In this document: positions 46,533 through 57,022 of the stretch, piece after piece
Layout of the letters: each line of letters begins with the position of its first letter
How positions within the stretch are numbered: position 1 is the stretch's first letter
NCBI RefSeq assembly: GCF_003967195.1
Contig: NZ_AP018725.1
Location: 558,001 to 622,000 of the forward strand
Reading direction: 5' to 3'
Length of the DNA: 64,000 bases
Source of the DNA: Sulfuriflexus mobilis
GTDB lineage: Bacteria; Pseudomonadota; Gammaproteobacteria; AKS1
The notes under the pieces: model-generated
Database searches by the model: none
Told to the model about the DNA's origin: nothing
Seen by the model: the letters and a program-made list of their open reading frames with translations, nothing else
Translations under genes and position numbers: made by a program

Positions 46533-47168
46533 ATGAAACCGATTGGCATTCTTGGCGGTACCTTCGACCCTGTGCATTGCGGGCACCTGCGTATCGCGCT
46601 GGATGCCCTGCAGCAGCTGGGCTTGCAGGAGGTCCGCCTGTTGCCTTGCCGACAATCACCCTTACGCGATGCACCCCGGGTTACGGCCGGGCAAAGGTTG
46701 GCCATGCTCGAGGCGGCGATTGCCGGTGAACCGGGGCTGGTCGCCGATGGCCGTGAACTGCAGCGTGAAGGGCCGTCCTTTAGCGTCGATACATTACGGA
46801 CGCTGCGCGCTGACTACCCGGACACCCCCCTGTGCCTGATTGTGGGTATGGATGCCTTTATCGGTTTTGCGCAGTGGAAAGACTGGCGACAGATTTTCGC
46901 GTTGGCGCATATTGTGGTCGTGCAGCGGCCGGGCAGTGCATTACAATTCCATGATGCAGGGCTGCAACAAGAGTTTGAACAACGGCGTTGTCAGCAGGCG
47001 ACGGAACTGGCCGGCGATTATGCCGGCAAGATATTCCTGCTCGAAGCTACATACCTTGATATTTCGGCGACCCAGATTCGTGCCCTGGTCGCTGCCGGCA
47101 ACAGTGCACGTTATCTCCTGCCAGACGCGGTCTGGCAATACATTCAGCAACACGGGCTTTATCAATGA
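46533..47168 (+). CDS. nadD: nicotinate-nucleotide adenylyltransferase
   Basis: NAD biosynthesis enzyme joining nicotinate mononucleotide with AMP from ATP. 211 residues. The nucleotidyl-transferase motif [15 protein letters not shown] at 6-20, [17 protein letters not shown] near 76 and [28 protein letters not shown] at the C-terminus are complete. The stop overlaps the rsfS start by four bases, a standard nadD-rsfS-rlmH arrangement. Confidence 0.95.
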   Translation: MKPIGILGGTFDPVHCGHLRIALDALQQLGLQEVRLLPCRQSPLRDAPRVTAGQRLAMLEAAIAGEPGLVADGRELQREGPSFSVDTLRTLRADYPDTPLCLIVGMDAFIGFAQWKDWRQIFALAHIVVVQRPGSALQFHDAGLQQEFEQRRCQQATELAGDYAGKIFLLEATYLDISATQIRALVAAGNSARYLLPDAVWQYIQQHGLYQ

Positions 47169-47533
47169 GTGAAACAGTAAACATAGACGCTGAGGCGTTA
47201 TGCAAGATCGTCATCGCGGCGTTGGAAGATGTGAAGGCACAGGATATCCGTGTCATTGATGTCCGCGACAAGACCAGCATCACCGACATCATGGTTATCG
47301 CCAGTGGTACCTCGAGCCGCCAGGTCCGGTCGCTGGCCAATAATGTCGTCGTCAAGGCCAAGGAAAATGGTGTGACGCCAATTGGCACCGAAGGTGAGAC
47401 CGATGGCGAGTGGGTGTTGATTGACCTCGGTGACGTGGTCGTCCATGTCATGGTGCCGCAGGTGCGTGATTTTTATAATCTTGAAAAACTCTGGAGTACG
47501 GAGATGGGCGCGGAAGCAGACGCCGGCAGCTGA
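47165..47533 (+). CDS. rsfS: ribosomal silencing factor RsfS
   Basis: 122-residue Iojap-like protein that binds uL14 on the 50S subunit and blocks subunit joining under starvation. Key text: [35 protein letters not shown] and [18 protein letters not shown] then [10 protein letters not shown]. Its stop overlaps the rlmH start by one base. Confidence 0.95.
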   Translation: MSETVNIDAEALCKIVIAALEDVKAQDIRVIDVRDKTSITDIMVIASGTSSRQVRSLANNVVVKAKENGVTPIGTEGETDGEWVLIDLGDVVVHVMVPQVRDFYNLEKLWSTEMGAEADAGS

Positions 47534-48003
47534 TGCGCATTCACCTCATCGCGGTGGGTCAGCGCATGCCGGGCTGGGTCACTACGGCCTACCAGGATTT
47601 TGCCAAGCGTCTGCCCAGCGAGTATCGCCTCAACCTTGTTGAACTTGCTGCCGGTAAGCGTGGCAAGAACGCCGACATCACCCGCGCCATCGCCGATGAA
47701 GGCAAACGCATGCTCGATGCCCTGCCCAGGGATTGCCGGGTTATAGCCCTTGATGAACAGGGTCATGCCTGGGGTACCCAGGACCTCGCCGCGCAGTTAT
47801 CGGACTGGAGCCAGGGTGGTCGTGATGTGGCCCTGCTCATCGGTGGTGCCGACGGTCTGGCCCCGGAGGTCAAGCAACGTGCCGATATGAGCTGGTCACT
47901 CTCCAACCTGACCCTGCCACATGCGCTGGTGCGGGTGGTGTTGGCCGAGCAGCTCTACCGTGCCTGGTCGTTACTGAATAACCATCCCTATCACCGCGCC
48001 TAG
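47533..48003 (+). CDS. rlmH: 23S rRNA pseudouridine1915 N3-methyltransferase RlmH
   Basis: SPOUT-class methyltransferase of 156 residues acting on helix 69 of 23S rRNA. Typical text: [16 protein letters not shown] at the start, VIALDEQGHAWGTQDLA near 70, LLIGGADGLAP near 101 and LTLPHALVRVVLAEQLYRAWSLLNNHPYHR at the end, which forms the knot. Confidence 0.96.
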   Translation: MRIHLIAVGQRMPGWVTTAYQDFAKRLPSEYRLNLVELAAGKRGKNADITRAIADEGKRMLDALPRDCRVIALDEQGHAWGTQDLAAQLSDWSQGGRDVALLIGGADGLAPEVKQRADMSWSLSNLTLPHALVRVVLAEQLYRAWSLLNNHPYHRA

Positions 48004-48077
48004 TGATGGGACTGTAAATCCTGTCCAATTATGGGTGTGTAGGCTTTTTAACGCATAACACAGGATTAACGACGAAT

Positions 48078-48659
48078 ATGGCTATTTACCTCGCCTCCCA
48101 ATCGCCGCGCCGCCGCGAACTGCTGGGGCAAATCGGTGTCCCTTTCGATGTGATCTCGGTCGATGTGCCGGAACAGCGTCGGCCCGCTGAGGTGGCGGCG
48201 CAATTTGTCGAGCGCCTGGCGCTCGCCAAGGCCCGCGCCGGCTGGCAACACAGTGCTCAGGACCGGCCCGTGCTAGGCGCCGATACCATTGTCGTGCTCG
48301 ATGACGAGGTATTGGGTAAACCTGCCGATCGCGCCGATGCCGAGGCCATGTTGGCGCGGCTTTCCGGTCGTGAGCACCGGGTAATGACTGCCGTGGCGCT
48401 GGTCGGGGACCTGGCCGGCGAGGGGCATGAGGCCATGCGCCTGAGTATCAGCCGGGTGCGGTTCCGTGTGATCACGGCTGCCGAGCGCCAGGCCTACTGT
48501 GCGACGGGTGAGCCCGACGACAAGGCCGGCGCTTATGCCATCCAGGGGCGGGCGGCGGTATTTGTCGAGCACCTCGAGGGCAGTTATAGCGGGGTGATGG
48601 GCCTGCCGGTGTTTGAAACCGCCGATTTGCTTATGGAATTTGCGGTCCCTGTCATCTGA
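48078..48659 (+). CDS. maf: Maf family nucleoside triphosphate pyrophosphatase
   Basis: 193 residues. Maf proteins hydrolyse dTTP/UTP or modified nucleotides and were first linked to septum formation. Motifs: [22 protein letters not shown] at 5-26, [19 protein letters not shown] near 63, [18 protein letters not shown] and [33 protein letters not shown] near 150. The dTTP/UTP type (YhdE) seems the best match. It lies just upstream of rng, the usual context. Confidence 0.94.
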   Translation: MAIYLASQSPRRRELLGQIGVPFDVISVDVPEQRRPAEVAAQFVERLALAKARAGWQHSAQDRPVLGADTIVVLDDEVLGKPADRADAEAMLARLSGREHRVMTAVALVGDLAGEGHEAMRLSISRVRFRVITAAERQAYCATGEPDDKAGAYAIQGRAAVFVEHLEGSYSGVMGLPVFETADLLMEFAVPVI

Positions 48660-48667
48660 AAGTCCTT

Positions 48668-48697
48668 TTGACGGTGGTATGATGCACATTGTAATAA
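48668..48697 (+). promoter_or_regulatory. possible sigma-70 promoter for rng
   Basis: TTGACG (48668-48673) and TAATAA (48692-48697) are separated by 18 bp. Transcription would begin near 48704, which favours the later start codon of rng. Confidence 0.42.
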
Positions 48698-48730
48698 TAA
48701 TAAGGAATGCCTGCAGGGACGGGCAATGGC

Positions 48731-50200
48731 ATGATGAGTAGTGAGATATTAATCAATATAACGCCTAACGAGACCCGGGTCGCCTTGGTGGAAAACGGTG
48801 TGTTGCAAGAGGTTTATATCGAGCGCGAGCGCAAGCGTGGGCTGGTCGGTAATGTCTACAAGGGCAAGGTCTCACGGGTCCTGCCGGGTATGCAGGCGGC
48901 GTTTATCGATATGGGCCTGGAACGCGCGGCCTTCCTGCATGCCTCGGATATTGTTACCGAAAATGGCAACGGCAACGGCAATGAAGAGCGGAATGATACC
49001 ATTTCCGAACTCGTGCATGAGGGCCAGGATGTGTGCGTACAGGTGATCAAGGACCCACTGGGTACCAAGGGCGCGCGCCTGACCACGCAAATATCGATCC
49101 CCTCGCGTTTCCTCGTCTTCATGCCGGGCACCTCGCATATCGGCGTGTCGCAAAAGATCGAGGGTGAGGAGGAACGCGCACGTCTGCGTGAGCACATGGA
49201 AAATATCATCACCGAGGAATATGCCGGTGGTTACATCCTGCGTACCGCGGCCGAGGGTATCAGCGAGGCCGAGTTGAATGCCGATGTTAAGTTCCTCAAC
49301 CGTATGTGGGATTCGATACGTGAGCGCATGCGTTCCGAGCCGACCAAGTCGGTGATCCATGAAGACCTGCCACTGGCCATGCGCATGATGCGCGACCTGG
49401 TCAGCCCGGAGATTGAAAAGATCCGCATTGACTCACGTGAGACCTTTGAGCGTGCCGCCAAGTTTGCGCGCAAGTTTATCCCCGAGGTCGCCGAGCGTAT
49501 TGAATACTACCCCGGGGAACGGCCGATCTTTGACCTCTACTCGGTAGAGGATGAGATTCACAAGGCCCTGGAGAAAAAGGCCCAGTTGAAGTCGGGTGGT
49601 TACCTGATCATCGATCAGACTGAGGCCCTGACCACCATTGATGTCAACACCGGTGCCTTTGTCGGCCACCGCAATCTCGAAGAAACCATTTTCAAGACCA
49701 ACCTCGAGGCGACCCAGGCGATTGCCCGACAACTGCGCCTGCGTAACCTGGGTGGCATCATTATTCTCGATTTTATCGACATGCAGGATGAAGAGCATAA
49801 GCGCCAGGTGCTGCGCGCGCTGGAAAAGGGTCTCGAGCGTGATCATGCCAAGTGCCACATCAGCCAGGTCTCGGCCCTTGGCCTGGTAGAGATGACACGC
49901 AAGCGTACGCGTGAATCGCTCGAACATGTGCTGTGTGAGGCCTGTCCGACCTGTGGCGGGCGCGGTTCACTGCGCACGGCCGAGACCGTGTGTTATGAGA
50001 TATTTCGCGAAATCTTGCGTGAGGCCCGCCAGTATGATGCACAAACCTTTCTCGTGCTGGCCGCGCAGGAGGTGGTGGACCGCCTGCTCGATGAAGAGTC
50101 AGACAGTATCGCCGAGCTTGAGGAATTCATTGGCAAACCGATCAAATTACAGGTTGAATCGCTCTACACCCAGGAGCAGTACGACGTGGTTCTTATGTAA
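48731..50200 (+). CDS. rng: ribonuclease G
   Basis: Endoribonuclease that matures the 5' end of 16S rRNA and degrades mRNAs. From the ATG at 48731 it is 489 residues, like E. coli RNase G, and begins MMSSEILINITPNETRVALV; an upstream ATG at 48707 is poorly placed. The S1 domain (GNVYKGKVSRVLPGMQAAFIDMG) is at about 38-120. The catalytic DNase I-like region has TTIDVNTGAFVG and IILDFIDM, whose Asp residues bind magnesium. The zinc link CPTCGGRGSL lies near 410. Confidence 0.95.
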   Translation: MMSSEILINITPNETRVALVENGVLQEVYIERERKRGLVGNVYKGKVSRVLPGMQAAFIDMGLERAAFLHASDIVTENGNGNGNEERNDTISELVHEGQDVCVQVIKDPLGTKGARLTTQISIPSRFLVFMPGTSHIGVSQKIEGEEERARLREHMENIITEEYAGGYILRTAAEGISEAELNADVKFLNRMWDSIRERMRSEPTKSVIHEDLPLAMRMMRDLVSPEIEKIRIDSRETFERAAKFARKFIPEVAERIEYYPGERPIFDLYSVEDEIHKALEKKAQLKSGGYLIIDQTEALTTIDVNTGAFVGHRNLEETIFKTNLEATQAIARQLRLRNLGGIIILDFIDMQDEEHKRQVLRALEKGLERDHAKCHISQVSALGLVEMTRKRTRESLEHVLCEACPTCGGRGSLRTAETVCYEIFREILREARQYDAQTFLVLAAQEVVDRLLDEESDSIAELEEFIGKPIKLQVESLYTQEQYDVVLM

Positions 50201-50218
50201 CAGGGCGCAGAACTGAAC

Positions 50219-53200
50219 GTGAAATTTAAACACCCCCTTATCCGTGCAGCCTTTGCGACCCTCTGGTACAGCGTTGCCTCGTTTGTTGTGCTTGCCGCCA
50301 TCCTCGTCACCCTGGCACGCCTGGTCCTGCCACTGGCAACTGATTACAGGGATGAGGCCGAGCAACTGCTGAGTCGTTATTCCGGGCAGACCATACGTAT
50401 TTCATCCCTGCATGCCGACTGGAGCGGACTCGGCCCGCATATCTTCCTGGAGGATGTGCGTCTCTATGACACCGAAGGCAAGAAGGTGCGTCTGCAGTTT
50501 GCCGAGGCCCGCATCGGTATCGATATCCTGGCCTCCATATTGAGACAGGATTTAGTGCCGTCCAGCCTGACTATCAGTGGCGTCCAACTGTCGTTCACCC
50601 GCCACCTTGATGGCAGCGTCAGTGTGCATGGCCTGACAGATGGAGAAGATAAATCTGAAAGCCGTGAAGATTACTCGGGGTTAATCGCGGCCTGGTTATT
50701 CCGCCAGCCGGAGATCGGGGTCACTACCAGTTCATTGTACTGGAGTGATGAAAAGAGTGGCGTTAAGGACCTGTTCTTTAAAGATGTCTACCTGCGCCTG
50801 CGTAACGATCAAAGCAGACACCAGATCGAGGGCAGCCTGATCCTGCCGGAAGACCTCGGTGATGCCTTCTCCTTTGCCATCGACCTGCAAGGCGACCTGC
50901 TCGACCCACTAGGCTGGATTGGTAACCTTTATGTCAAGGGCAAGAACTTTGTTATCCCACAGTGGTGGCCACGTTCCATCCTCAAGGATATTAGCCTTGC
51001 CAACGGGGTAGCCAACTTTGAACTCTGGGCAGATTGGAAAGAGGGCCGCCTGCAGCTGGCGGAAGGTAATGTACAGACAGAGAGACTCGACTTTGCCGGG
51101 ACACGCGGTGAAGGCATCCCGCTGACGGCCTTGCAGAGTGAGTTTTCCTGGCAGCGGCTTGAGCACGGCTGGACGGTACAGCTTGATGGTTTCTCGCCGC
51201 GCATGGGTGAGCAGGCATGGCCAGAATCGAGACTGTCGCTGATCACCTATACGGATGAAGACCGTTACGAACTGAGTGCGGGTTATATGCGCGTCGGCGA
51301 TGTCATCAACCTGTCACGTGTGTTGGGCTTTGTCGACGACAAACAGTATGCCCCGCTACTCGGTTTACAGCCGCAGGCCGAACTGAGAAATTTGGTTGCC
51401 AATTATTCACCGCGGAGTGTCGCCGGGCACCGCCTGCATATTGAATCAGACTTTACCGATCTGCAGACCAAACCGTGGCGAGACTTGCCAGCCGCCGTTG
51501 ACTTCTCCGGGCACCTGGTCACCGACCTGGAGAAGGGCCACCTGCATCTCGATAGCCGCGCGGCGCGTCTCGATTACCCGACCATGTTCCGTGACAGCCT
51601 TGCCCTGGATGTCCTGCAGGGTGATGTCTACTGGCGGGATACCGAGGCCGGTTGGCAGATCGATGCGCCGGGCCTGCTCGCAAAGAACCAGGACATCAGC
51701 CTGGACGTACGCCTGAGCATGTTATTACCCCTTGAGGGGGCAGCGTATGTCGACCTGGTTGGATACTTCAGGGACGGCAACGGCAAGCAGGCCGGCAAGT
51801 ATCTGCCCGTGGCCGTGATCCCGGATAATGCCGTGGCCTGGCTGGATAAGGCCATCGTTGGCGGTTACATCCCCGCGGGTGGCCTGGTCCTGCATGGGCC
51901 GATGGATAAATTTCCCTTCGAGGGAGGCGAAGGCAAGTTCGAGGTCCGTTTCGATGTCGAAGGCGGTGTACTCGATTACCAGCCAGGCTGGCCGGTCTTT
52001 AATGAGGTCAATGCCGAGGTCGTGTTCAGTGGCCGAGGCATGCAGATTAATGGCCACAGCGGCCGTATCCTCGGTTCGACGGTGAAGAGTGTGCGGGTAG
52101 AGTTCGCAGACCTGAGTGCCGATATCCCTGATCTCTATATCCATGGCCTCATGGATGTACAAACCCCCGATGTACTGGACTATGTTGTGCGTAGCGGGCT
52201 GGGCAAGGAATATGAAAAGACCCTGCAACGTCTGCAGACCAGTGGTACCGGGGAGCTGGAGTTGGCGTTGCGTCTGTCCCTGGGCCATGGCAAGGATCAT
52301 CTCAGTGGCCGCATGCGCTTTGATGACAATACCGTTGCCCTGCGTGACCAGGACATTTCTTTACAGAAATTGCATGGGCAGGTCAGTGTGGTGGACGGGC
52401 AATTTCGGGGCGAGGGTCTGCATGCCCAGTTAATGGGGGCACCACTGGACATCCGTGTACAGCCTGGTAAGAAAAATGACATCGCCCTGAATATCCAGGC
52501 GCGTGCCCGCCTGGACCTGAATGCGCGTCTGCGTCAGCATCTTGGCAAGTCGATCCCAGACATCATGCCGGGTACATCAGACTGGTTACTCGAACTGCAT
52601 ATTCCCAATGCCGGGGCGAAGAAGCGGGAAGAGGCCAAGCTTGTACTCAGCTCGGATCTGCAGGGGGTCTCCATCGCCGCGCCTACGCCACTCGGTAAAA
52701 CTGCAAAACAAAAACGCCCGCTCACCCTCAGTATGGGTGTCGGTGATACCCGGCTCTACCCACTGGCACTGACCTATGACGATGTACTCAATGCCGAGGT
52801 CGAACTCGGTCAGGATTTTTCCCTGCAACGTGGGGAACTGGCCATCGGCAGGGCGAGTACGGGTTTGCCCGACAAGCCAGGGTTGTTGGTCAGTGCCCGG
52901 CTCGAAAAACTGGCGATTAATGAATGGCGTGATTACGCCAGGGGTCTGGGTTTGCTCGGTGACCGGGCTAAGCAATCGCCGACGACACACTGGCTATCGG
53001 CACTGCAACTGGAAGTGGAACAACTGGAGGCCTTCAATATGTTATTCAGGCAGGTCAGGCTTGATGGCATGCACGAGGACGACCGTTGGCAATTCGACAT
53101 CCATTCTGATCGCCTGGCAGGGCGGGTATCACTCGAGGATGGGGCACCGCTTCAACAATCCCTGAAGCTGGAGCTTGCCTATCTGAAACTGCAACGTACG

Positions 53201-54058
53201 CAATCTGATAGCGTGACTACACAGTATGACCCGCGAGATATTCCCGGTTTTGAACTGACAGTGGAGAAATTCCTTTTTGATGAAATGGAACTTGGTCGCC
53301 TGACGGCCAATGTAAAGCATATACCTGAAGGCTTATACATGGAGCACCTGCAGCTAGAGGGAAAACATGTATCCCTGGGCGCCAGTGGTGAGTGGGCGGT
53401 GAGCAATGATGAGCAAAACACCCGTCTGCAGGTAAAACTGAACAGTGATGCCTTCAGTGAATTCCTTGAGGGGCTGGGTTACGAGAGTGGTTTTCAGGCG
53501 GGTAAGAGTAAAGGTGACGCACAGCTCCAGTGGCCGGGTGATCCTATGCAGTTTTCAGTCGGCAGGCTCAATGGCAATCTCTCGCTGGATATCCGCGACG
53601 GCCAGTTACGGGATTTGAGCCCCGGGGCCGGTCGTGTCTTTGGCCTGCTTAGCCTGCAAACCCTGCCACGTCGCCTGAGCCTGGACTTCAGTGACGTCTT
53701 TAAAAAGGGCTTTAGTTTTGATCGGATCAAAGGCAACTTCCAGTTGGAGAAAGGTGATGCCTATACCACAAATCTGTATATGGATGGCCCGGCCGCGCGC
53801 ATCGATGTCTCGGGGCGCACTGGACTGGTCGTTCAGGACTATGATCAGTTAGTCACGGTCACACCAAAACTGACGTCCAGCCTGCCTCTGGCAGGGGCCC
53901 TGGTGGGCGGCCCGGTGGCTGGCGGCGTGTTGTATGCCATCGATAAATTGTTCAAGCCGGCCATCGACAAGATCACACGCTATCAGTACACGATTACGGG
54001 CAGCTGGGAGGAACCGGAGATTGTCAAACTGGACAAGGCAGACGTAAAAGCGCAGTAA
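50219..54058 (+). CDS. yhdP: YhdP family AsmA-like protein
   Basis: A very large envelope protein of 1279 residues with a single N-terminal membrane helix (about 17-40). The rest is a long periplasmic, beta-rich region of the AsmA/DUF3971 type. YhdP, with TamB and YdbH, moves phospholipids from inner to outer membrane in E. coli (1266 residues there). Start is a GTG at 50219, 18 bp after rng. The C-terminus (AGALVGGPVAGGVLYAIDKLFKP) matches the family. Conserved rng-yhdP order supports the call. Confidence 0.92.
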   Translation: MKFKHPLIRAAFATLWYSVASFVVLAAILVTLARLVLPLATDYRDEAEQLLSRYSGQTIRISSLHADWSGLGPHIFLEDVRLYDTEGKKVRLQFAEARIGIDILASILRQDLVPSSLTISGVQLSFTRHLDGSVSVHGLTDGEDKSESREDYSGLIAAWLFRQPEIGVTTSSLYWSDEKSGVKDLFFKDVYLRLRNDQSRHQIEGSLILPEDLGDAFSFAIDLQGDLLDPLGWIGNLYVKGKNFVIPQWWPRSILKDISLANGVANFELWADWKEGRLQLAEGNVQTERLDFAGTRGEGIPLTALQSEFSWQRLEHGWTVQLDGFSPRMGEQAWPESRLSLITYTDEDRYELSAGYMRVGDVINLSRVLGFVDDKQYAPLLGLQPQAELRNLVANYSPRSVAGHRLHIESDFTDLQTKPWRDLPAAVDFSGHLVTDLEKGHLHLDSRAARLDYPTMFRDSLALDVLQGDVYWRDTEAGWQIDAPGLLAKNQDISLDVRLSMLLPLEGAAYVDLVGYFRDGNGKQAGKYLPVAVIPDNAVAWLDKAIVGGYIPAGGLVLHGPMDKFPFEGGEGKFEVRFDVEGGVLDYQPGWPVFNEVNAEVVFSGRGMQINGHSGRILGSTVKSVRVEFADLSADIPDLYIHGLMDVQTPDVLDYVVRSGLGKEYEKTLQRLQTSGTGELELALRLSLGHGKDHLSGRMRFDDNTVALRDQDISLQKLHGQVSVVDGQFRGEGLHAQLMGAPLDIRVQPGKKNDIALNIQARARLDLNARLRQHLGKSIPDIMPGTSDWLLELHIPNAGAKKREEAKLVLSSDLQGVSIAAPTPLGKTAKQKRPLTLSMGVGDTRLYPLALTYDDVLNAEVELGQDFSLQRGELAIGRASTGLPDKPGLLVSARLEKLAINEWRDYARGLGLLGDRAKQSPTTHWLSALQLEVEQLEAFNMLFRQVRLDGMHEDDRWQFDIHSDRLAGRVSLEDGAPLQQSLKLELAYLKLQRTQSDSVTTQYDPRDIPGFELTVEKFLFDEMELGRLTANVKHIPEGLYMEHLQLEGKHVSLGASGEWAVSNDEQNTRLQVKLNSDAFSEFLEGLGYESGFQAGKSKGDAQLQWPGDPMQFSVGRLNGNLSLDIRDGQLRDLSPGAGRVFGLLSLQTLPRRLSLDFSDVFKKGFSFDRIKGNFQLEKGDAYTTNLYMDGPAARIDVSGRTGLVVQDYDQLVTVTPKLTSSLPLAGALVGGPVAGGVLYAIDKLFKPAIDKITRYQYTITGSWEEPEIVKLDKADVKAQ

Positions 54059-54110
54059 TCCACGTGTCTTGGCGTCGGGCCAGGCAGGCTTTGTGTTATG
54101 ATTAAAAACG

Positions 54111-54491
54111 ATGAAAATACTATTATCGCTGTTACTTTCGCTGTTTGTTGGTCCCTCACTCGCCGTAGAATCGGCCACGTCGCTATTTGAAAATACAGCG
54201 GCCACAGGGCATTACGTATTGAGCGCTGAGCAGTGGGCCCGCCCCCGCAGTGGTCAGGCGGTATTGGCCATGCCGCCGGTACGGGCTGCGGTACAGCAAT
54301 TGCTCAACACACCGGGTGGCCAACTGCTGATACGCTATCCGGGTGGCGATGAAGGCAGTATCTGGGCAGAAGAATTACAGAATTGGTTGATTTCATTGGG
54401 GATAGAACCCACATTAATTGAGATGCGTCCCGGCAGTATACCTGCACAAATTGAATTACAGATAATGACGACAGCGAGTGTGAAGGAATGA
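54111..54491 (+). CDS. small exported protein
   Basis: Family not recognised. 126 residues with a signal peptide MKILLSLLLSLFVGPSLAVE. The mature part (YVLSAEQWARPRSGQAVLAMPPVRAAVQQLL) ends in an alpha-beta segment LLIRYPGGDEGSIWAEELQNWLISLGIEP that recalls periplasmic OmpA-like or peptidoglycan-binding folds, but no defining motif is seen. The stop overlaps the next start (ATGA), so it belongs to the yhdP-nitrilase-tldD transcript. Confidence 0.68.
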   Translation: MKILLSLLLSLFVGPSLAVESATSLFENTAATGHYVLSAEQWARPRSGQAVLAMPPVRAAVQQLLNTPGGQLLIRYPGGDEGSIWAEELQNWLISLGIEPTLIEMRPGSIPAQIELQIMTTASVKE

Positions 54492-55324
54492 GTCAGATTG
54501 CCGCTATCCAGATGGCCTCAGGGCCGAACGTGAACTCCAACCTGATCGAGGCGGGACGCCTGATTGCCGATGCGGTCAAGGCCGGGGCGAAATTGATCGT
54601 GTTGCCGGAAAACTTTGCCTTTCTGGGGCAGAGTGAAGCCGACAAGTTTGCCCACGCCGAGAATGATGGCGAGGGGCCCATGCAGGATTTCCTTGCCAAG
54701 CAGGCGAAAAAGCATGCTGTCTGGATCGTCGGTGGCACAGTGCCCATGCGCGGTACGGACGAAAAGCGTGTGCGTCAGGTGTGCCTGCTGTTCAATGACC
54801 AGGGTCAACGGGTTGCCCGTTACGACAAGATCCACTTGTTCGATGTGCGTATCGATGCCACCGGTGAGAACTATAATGAATCCGAGACCATCGAGCCGGG
54901 TGATGAGGTGGTGGTGGTCGATACACCGTTTGGCAAACTCGGTATCGCGATTTGTTACGACCTGCGCTTCCCGGAACTGTTTCGCCGCATGCTCGATGAA
55001 GGGGTGGAGATCATCGCCCTGCCTTCGGCCTTTACCGCGATCACCGGCAGGGCGCACTGGGAACCCTTGGTGCGTGCCCGCGCCATCGAAAACCTGTGCT
55101 ATTTAATTGCCGCCGATCAGGGGGGCTACCACGTCAGCGGCCGTGAGACCCATGGTGACAGCATGATCGTCGACCCTTGGGGGCAGGTGCTGGATCGTTT
55201 GCCGAGCGGCTCCGGTTACATCATCGCCGAGGTTGAGCGTGGTCACGTCAGCAAGGTACGCAAGAATTTTCCAGCCACCACGCATCGCCGTATTTCATGC
55301 AGCCTCTCAGGGGATGCCTCATGA
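54488..55324 (+). CDS. carbon-nitrogen hydrolase, deaminated-glutathione amidase type
   Basis: 278-residue nitrilase-superfamily enzyme. The Glu-Lys-Cys triad is visible in [20 protein letters not shown] and [12 protein letters not shown]. The GETHGDS and [19 protein letters not shown] segments match the Nit1/NitB group, which repairs the side product deaminated glutathione. It overlaps the preceding gene by four bases and the tldD start by four. Confidence 0.9.
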   Translation: MSQIAAIQMASGPNVNSNLIEAGRLIADAVKAGAKLIVLPENFAFLGQSEADKFAHAENDGEGPMQDFLAKQAKKHAVWIVGGTVPMRGTDEKRVRQVCLLFNDQGQRVARYDKIHLFDVRIDATGENYNESETIEPGDEVVVVDTPFGKLGIAICYDLRFPELFRRMLDEGVEIIALPSAFTAITGRAHWEPLVRARAIENLCYLIAADQGGYHVSGRETHGDSMIVDPWGQVLDRLPSGSGYIIAEVERGHVSKVRKNFPATTHRRISCSLSGDAS

Positions 55325-56763
55325 GCCAGCAACTTGAACAGGCCCGTGAGCAGTTACTGGCACCGGCCGGTCTTGGCGAGGCCGAACTGCAAAAGGTTCT
55401 CGACCATTTGATGTCACATGATGTCGATAATGCCGACCTGTATTTCCAATTAAGTCGCCACGAGTCCTGGTCACTCGAAGACGGTATCGTCAAGGACGGT
55501 CATTTTAATATTGATCAGGGTGTGGGGGTTCGCGCCATCAGTGGCGAGAAGACCGGCTTTGCCTACTCCGATGCGATCATGTTACCGGCCCTGACCCAGG
55601 CCGCCGATGCGGCGCGCACAATCGCCCGCCGTGGAGGCAATAATGGGGTCAAGGCCTGGTCGGGTACCCAGGGTCGCGATCTCTATACCCCACGGGACCC
55701 CTTGGCGAGTATCCCTGCCGAGGCCAAGATCGCCCTCTTGCAAAGTGTGGATGCCGCGGCACGTGCCGCTGACCCACGCGTGGTGCAGGTCATGGCAAGC
55801 ATTGCCGCCGTGCACGATACGATCCTGGTGGCGGCCAGTGATGGCACGCTGGCCGGTGATGTGCGTCCGCTGGTGCGCCTGAATGTGAATGTTATTGTCG
55901 AGCAAAACGGCAAACGTGAGCAGGGCAGCCACGGTGGTGGCGGTCGCTTTGGTTACGATTATTTCCTTGATAACGCGCTGGCCAAAGACTATGCCGAAGA
56001 GGCCGTGCGCCAGGCCTTGGTCAACCTCGAGGCGATTGAGGCACCGGCCGGCACCATGGACGTCGTGCTTGGCCCGGGTTGGCCGGGTGTGTTGTTACAC
56101 GAGGCCGTGGGTCACGGGCTGGAAGGGGATTTCAACCGCAAGGGCAGCTCGGCCTTCTCCGGACGCGTCGGTGAGCAGGTTGCCGCCAAGGGTGTGACCG
56201 TGGTCGATGACGGCAGCATGACGGACCGTCGTGGCTCCCTGAACGTCGATGACGAGGGCACGCTGACGCAGGAGAATATCCTCATCGAAGACGGCATCCT
56301 GTGCGGTTACATGCAGGACAAGATGAATGCCCGCCTGATGGGCGTGGCCGCGACCGGCAACGGTCGTCGCGAATCCTACGCGCACCTGCCGATGCCGCGC
56401 ATGACCAACACCTTTATGCGTGCCGGTGAACACGACCCGGAAGAGATCCTCGCCTCGGTGAATAATGGCCTGTACGCCGTGAATTTTGGTGGTGGTCAGG
56501 TCGATATTACCTCGGGCAAGTTTGTCTTCTCGGCCAGTGAGGCCTACCTGATTGAAAACGGCAAGGTCACCGCACCGGTGAAGGGCGCGACCCTGATCGG
56601 TAATGGCCCGGACGTCATGAACCGTATCAGGATGATCGGCAACGACCTGGCGCTGGATTCCGGGGTTGGCACCTGTGGCAAGGAAGGCCAGAGTATCCCC
56701 GTTGGTGTGGGCCAGCCAACCCTGCGCGTCGATGCCCTGACTGTCGGTGGCACGAATGCCTGA
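55321..56763 (+). CDS. tldD: metalloprotease TldD
   Basis: 480 residues from the ATG at 55321. The zinc motif HEAVGH (H260, E261, H265) is followed by [20 protein letters not shown]. TldD forms a heterodimer with PmbA/TldE, encoded 1.4 kb downstream, and degrades unfolded peptides; in E. coli it trims microcin B17 and CcdA. Other family text: [16 protein letters not shown] near 62, and [37 protein letters not shown] near 330. The start overlaps the nitrilase stop (ATGA). Confidence 0.96.
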   Translation: MSQQLEQAREQLLAPAGLGEAELQKVLDHLMSHDVDNADLYFQLSRHESWSLEDGIVKDGHFNIDQGVGVRAISGEKTGFAYSDAIMLPALTQAADAARTIARRGGNNGVKAWSGTQGRDLYTPRDPLASIPAEAKIALLQSVDAAARAADPRVVQVMASIAAVHDTILVAASDGTLAGDVRPLVRLNVNVIVEQNGKREQGSHGGGGRFGYDYFLDNALAKDYAEEAVRQALVNLEAIEAPAGTMDVVLGPGWPGVLLHEAVGHGLEGDFNRKGSSAFSGRVGEQVAAKGVTVVDDGSMTDRRGSLNVDDEGTLTQENILIEDGILCGYMQDKMNARLMGVAATGNGRRESYAHLPMPRMTNTFMRAGEHDPEEILASVNNGLYAVNFGGGQVDITSGKFVFSASEAYLIENGKVTAPVKGATLIGNGPDVMNRIRMIGNDLALDSGVGTCGKEGQSIPVGVGQPTLRVDALTVGGTNA

Positions 56764-56771
56764 GGCCTGAG

Positions 56772-57017
56772 ATGAGCACGTATCCCGGTCTTAAAGGGGG
56801 TCACTTCCTGCAAGGTGTCGAAGAGGGCGGGGCGATCGTGTCCCTCGATGATGGCGCGCGCTTTAAGGTGTATGAAGGTTTTGTCTGTTTTACCCGTGAC
56901 TGGCAACAGGGCCACATGCTGCGTGTCAAGGAGAACCCGAAGAACGGGGCGTTTCCTTACAAGCTTATTAACATCCACGCGAATAACTCGGCCGAGGCCG
57001 AGTGGTTGGTGGACTGA
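56772..57017 (+). CDS. small hypothetical protein between tldD and pmbA
   Basis: Not recognised. 81 residues, no signal peptide or membrane segment. The pattern GAIVSLDDGARFKVYEGFVCFTRDW suggests a small beta-rich cytoplasmic protein. It starts 8 bp after tldD, and its end is followed 5 bp later by the next start, so it is in the same transcript. Confidence 0.65.
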   Translation: MSTYPGLKGGHFLQGVEEGGAIVSLDDGARFKVYEGFVCFTRDWQQGHMLRVKENPKNGAFPYKLINIHANNSAEAEWLVD

Positions 57018-57022
57018 GCGGC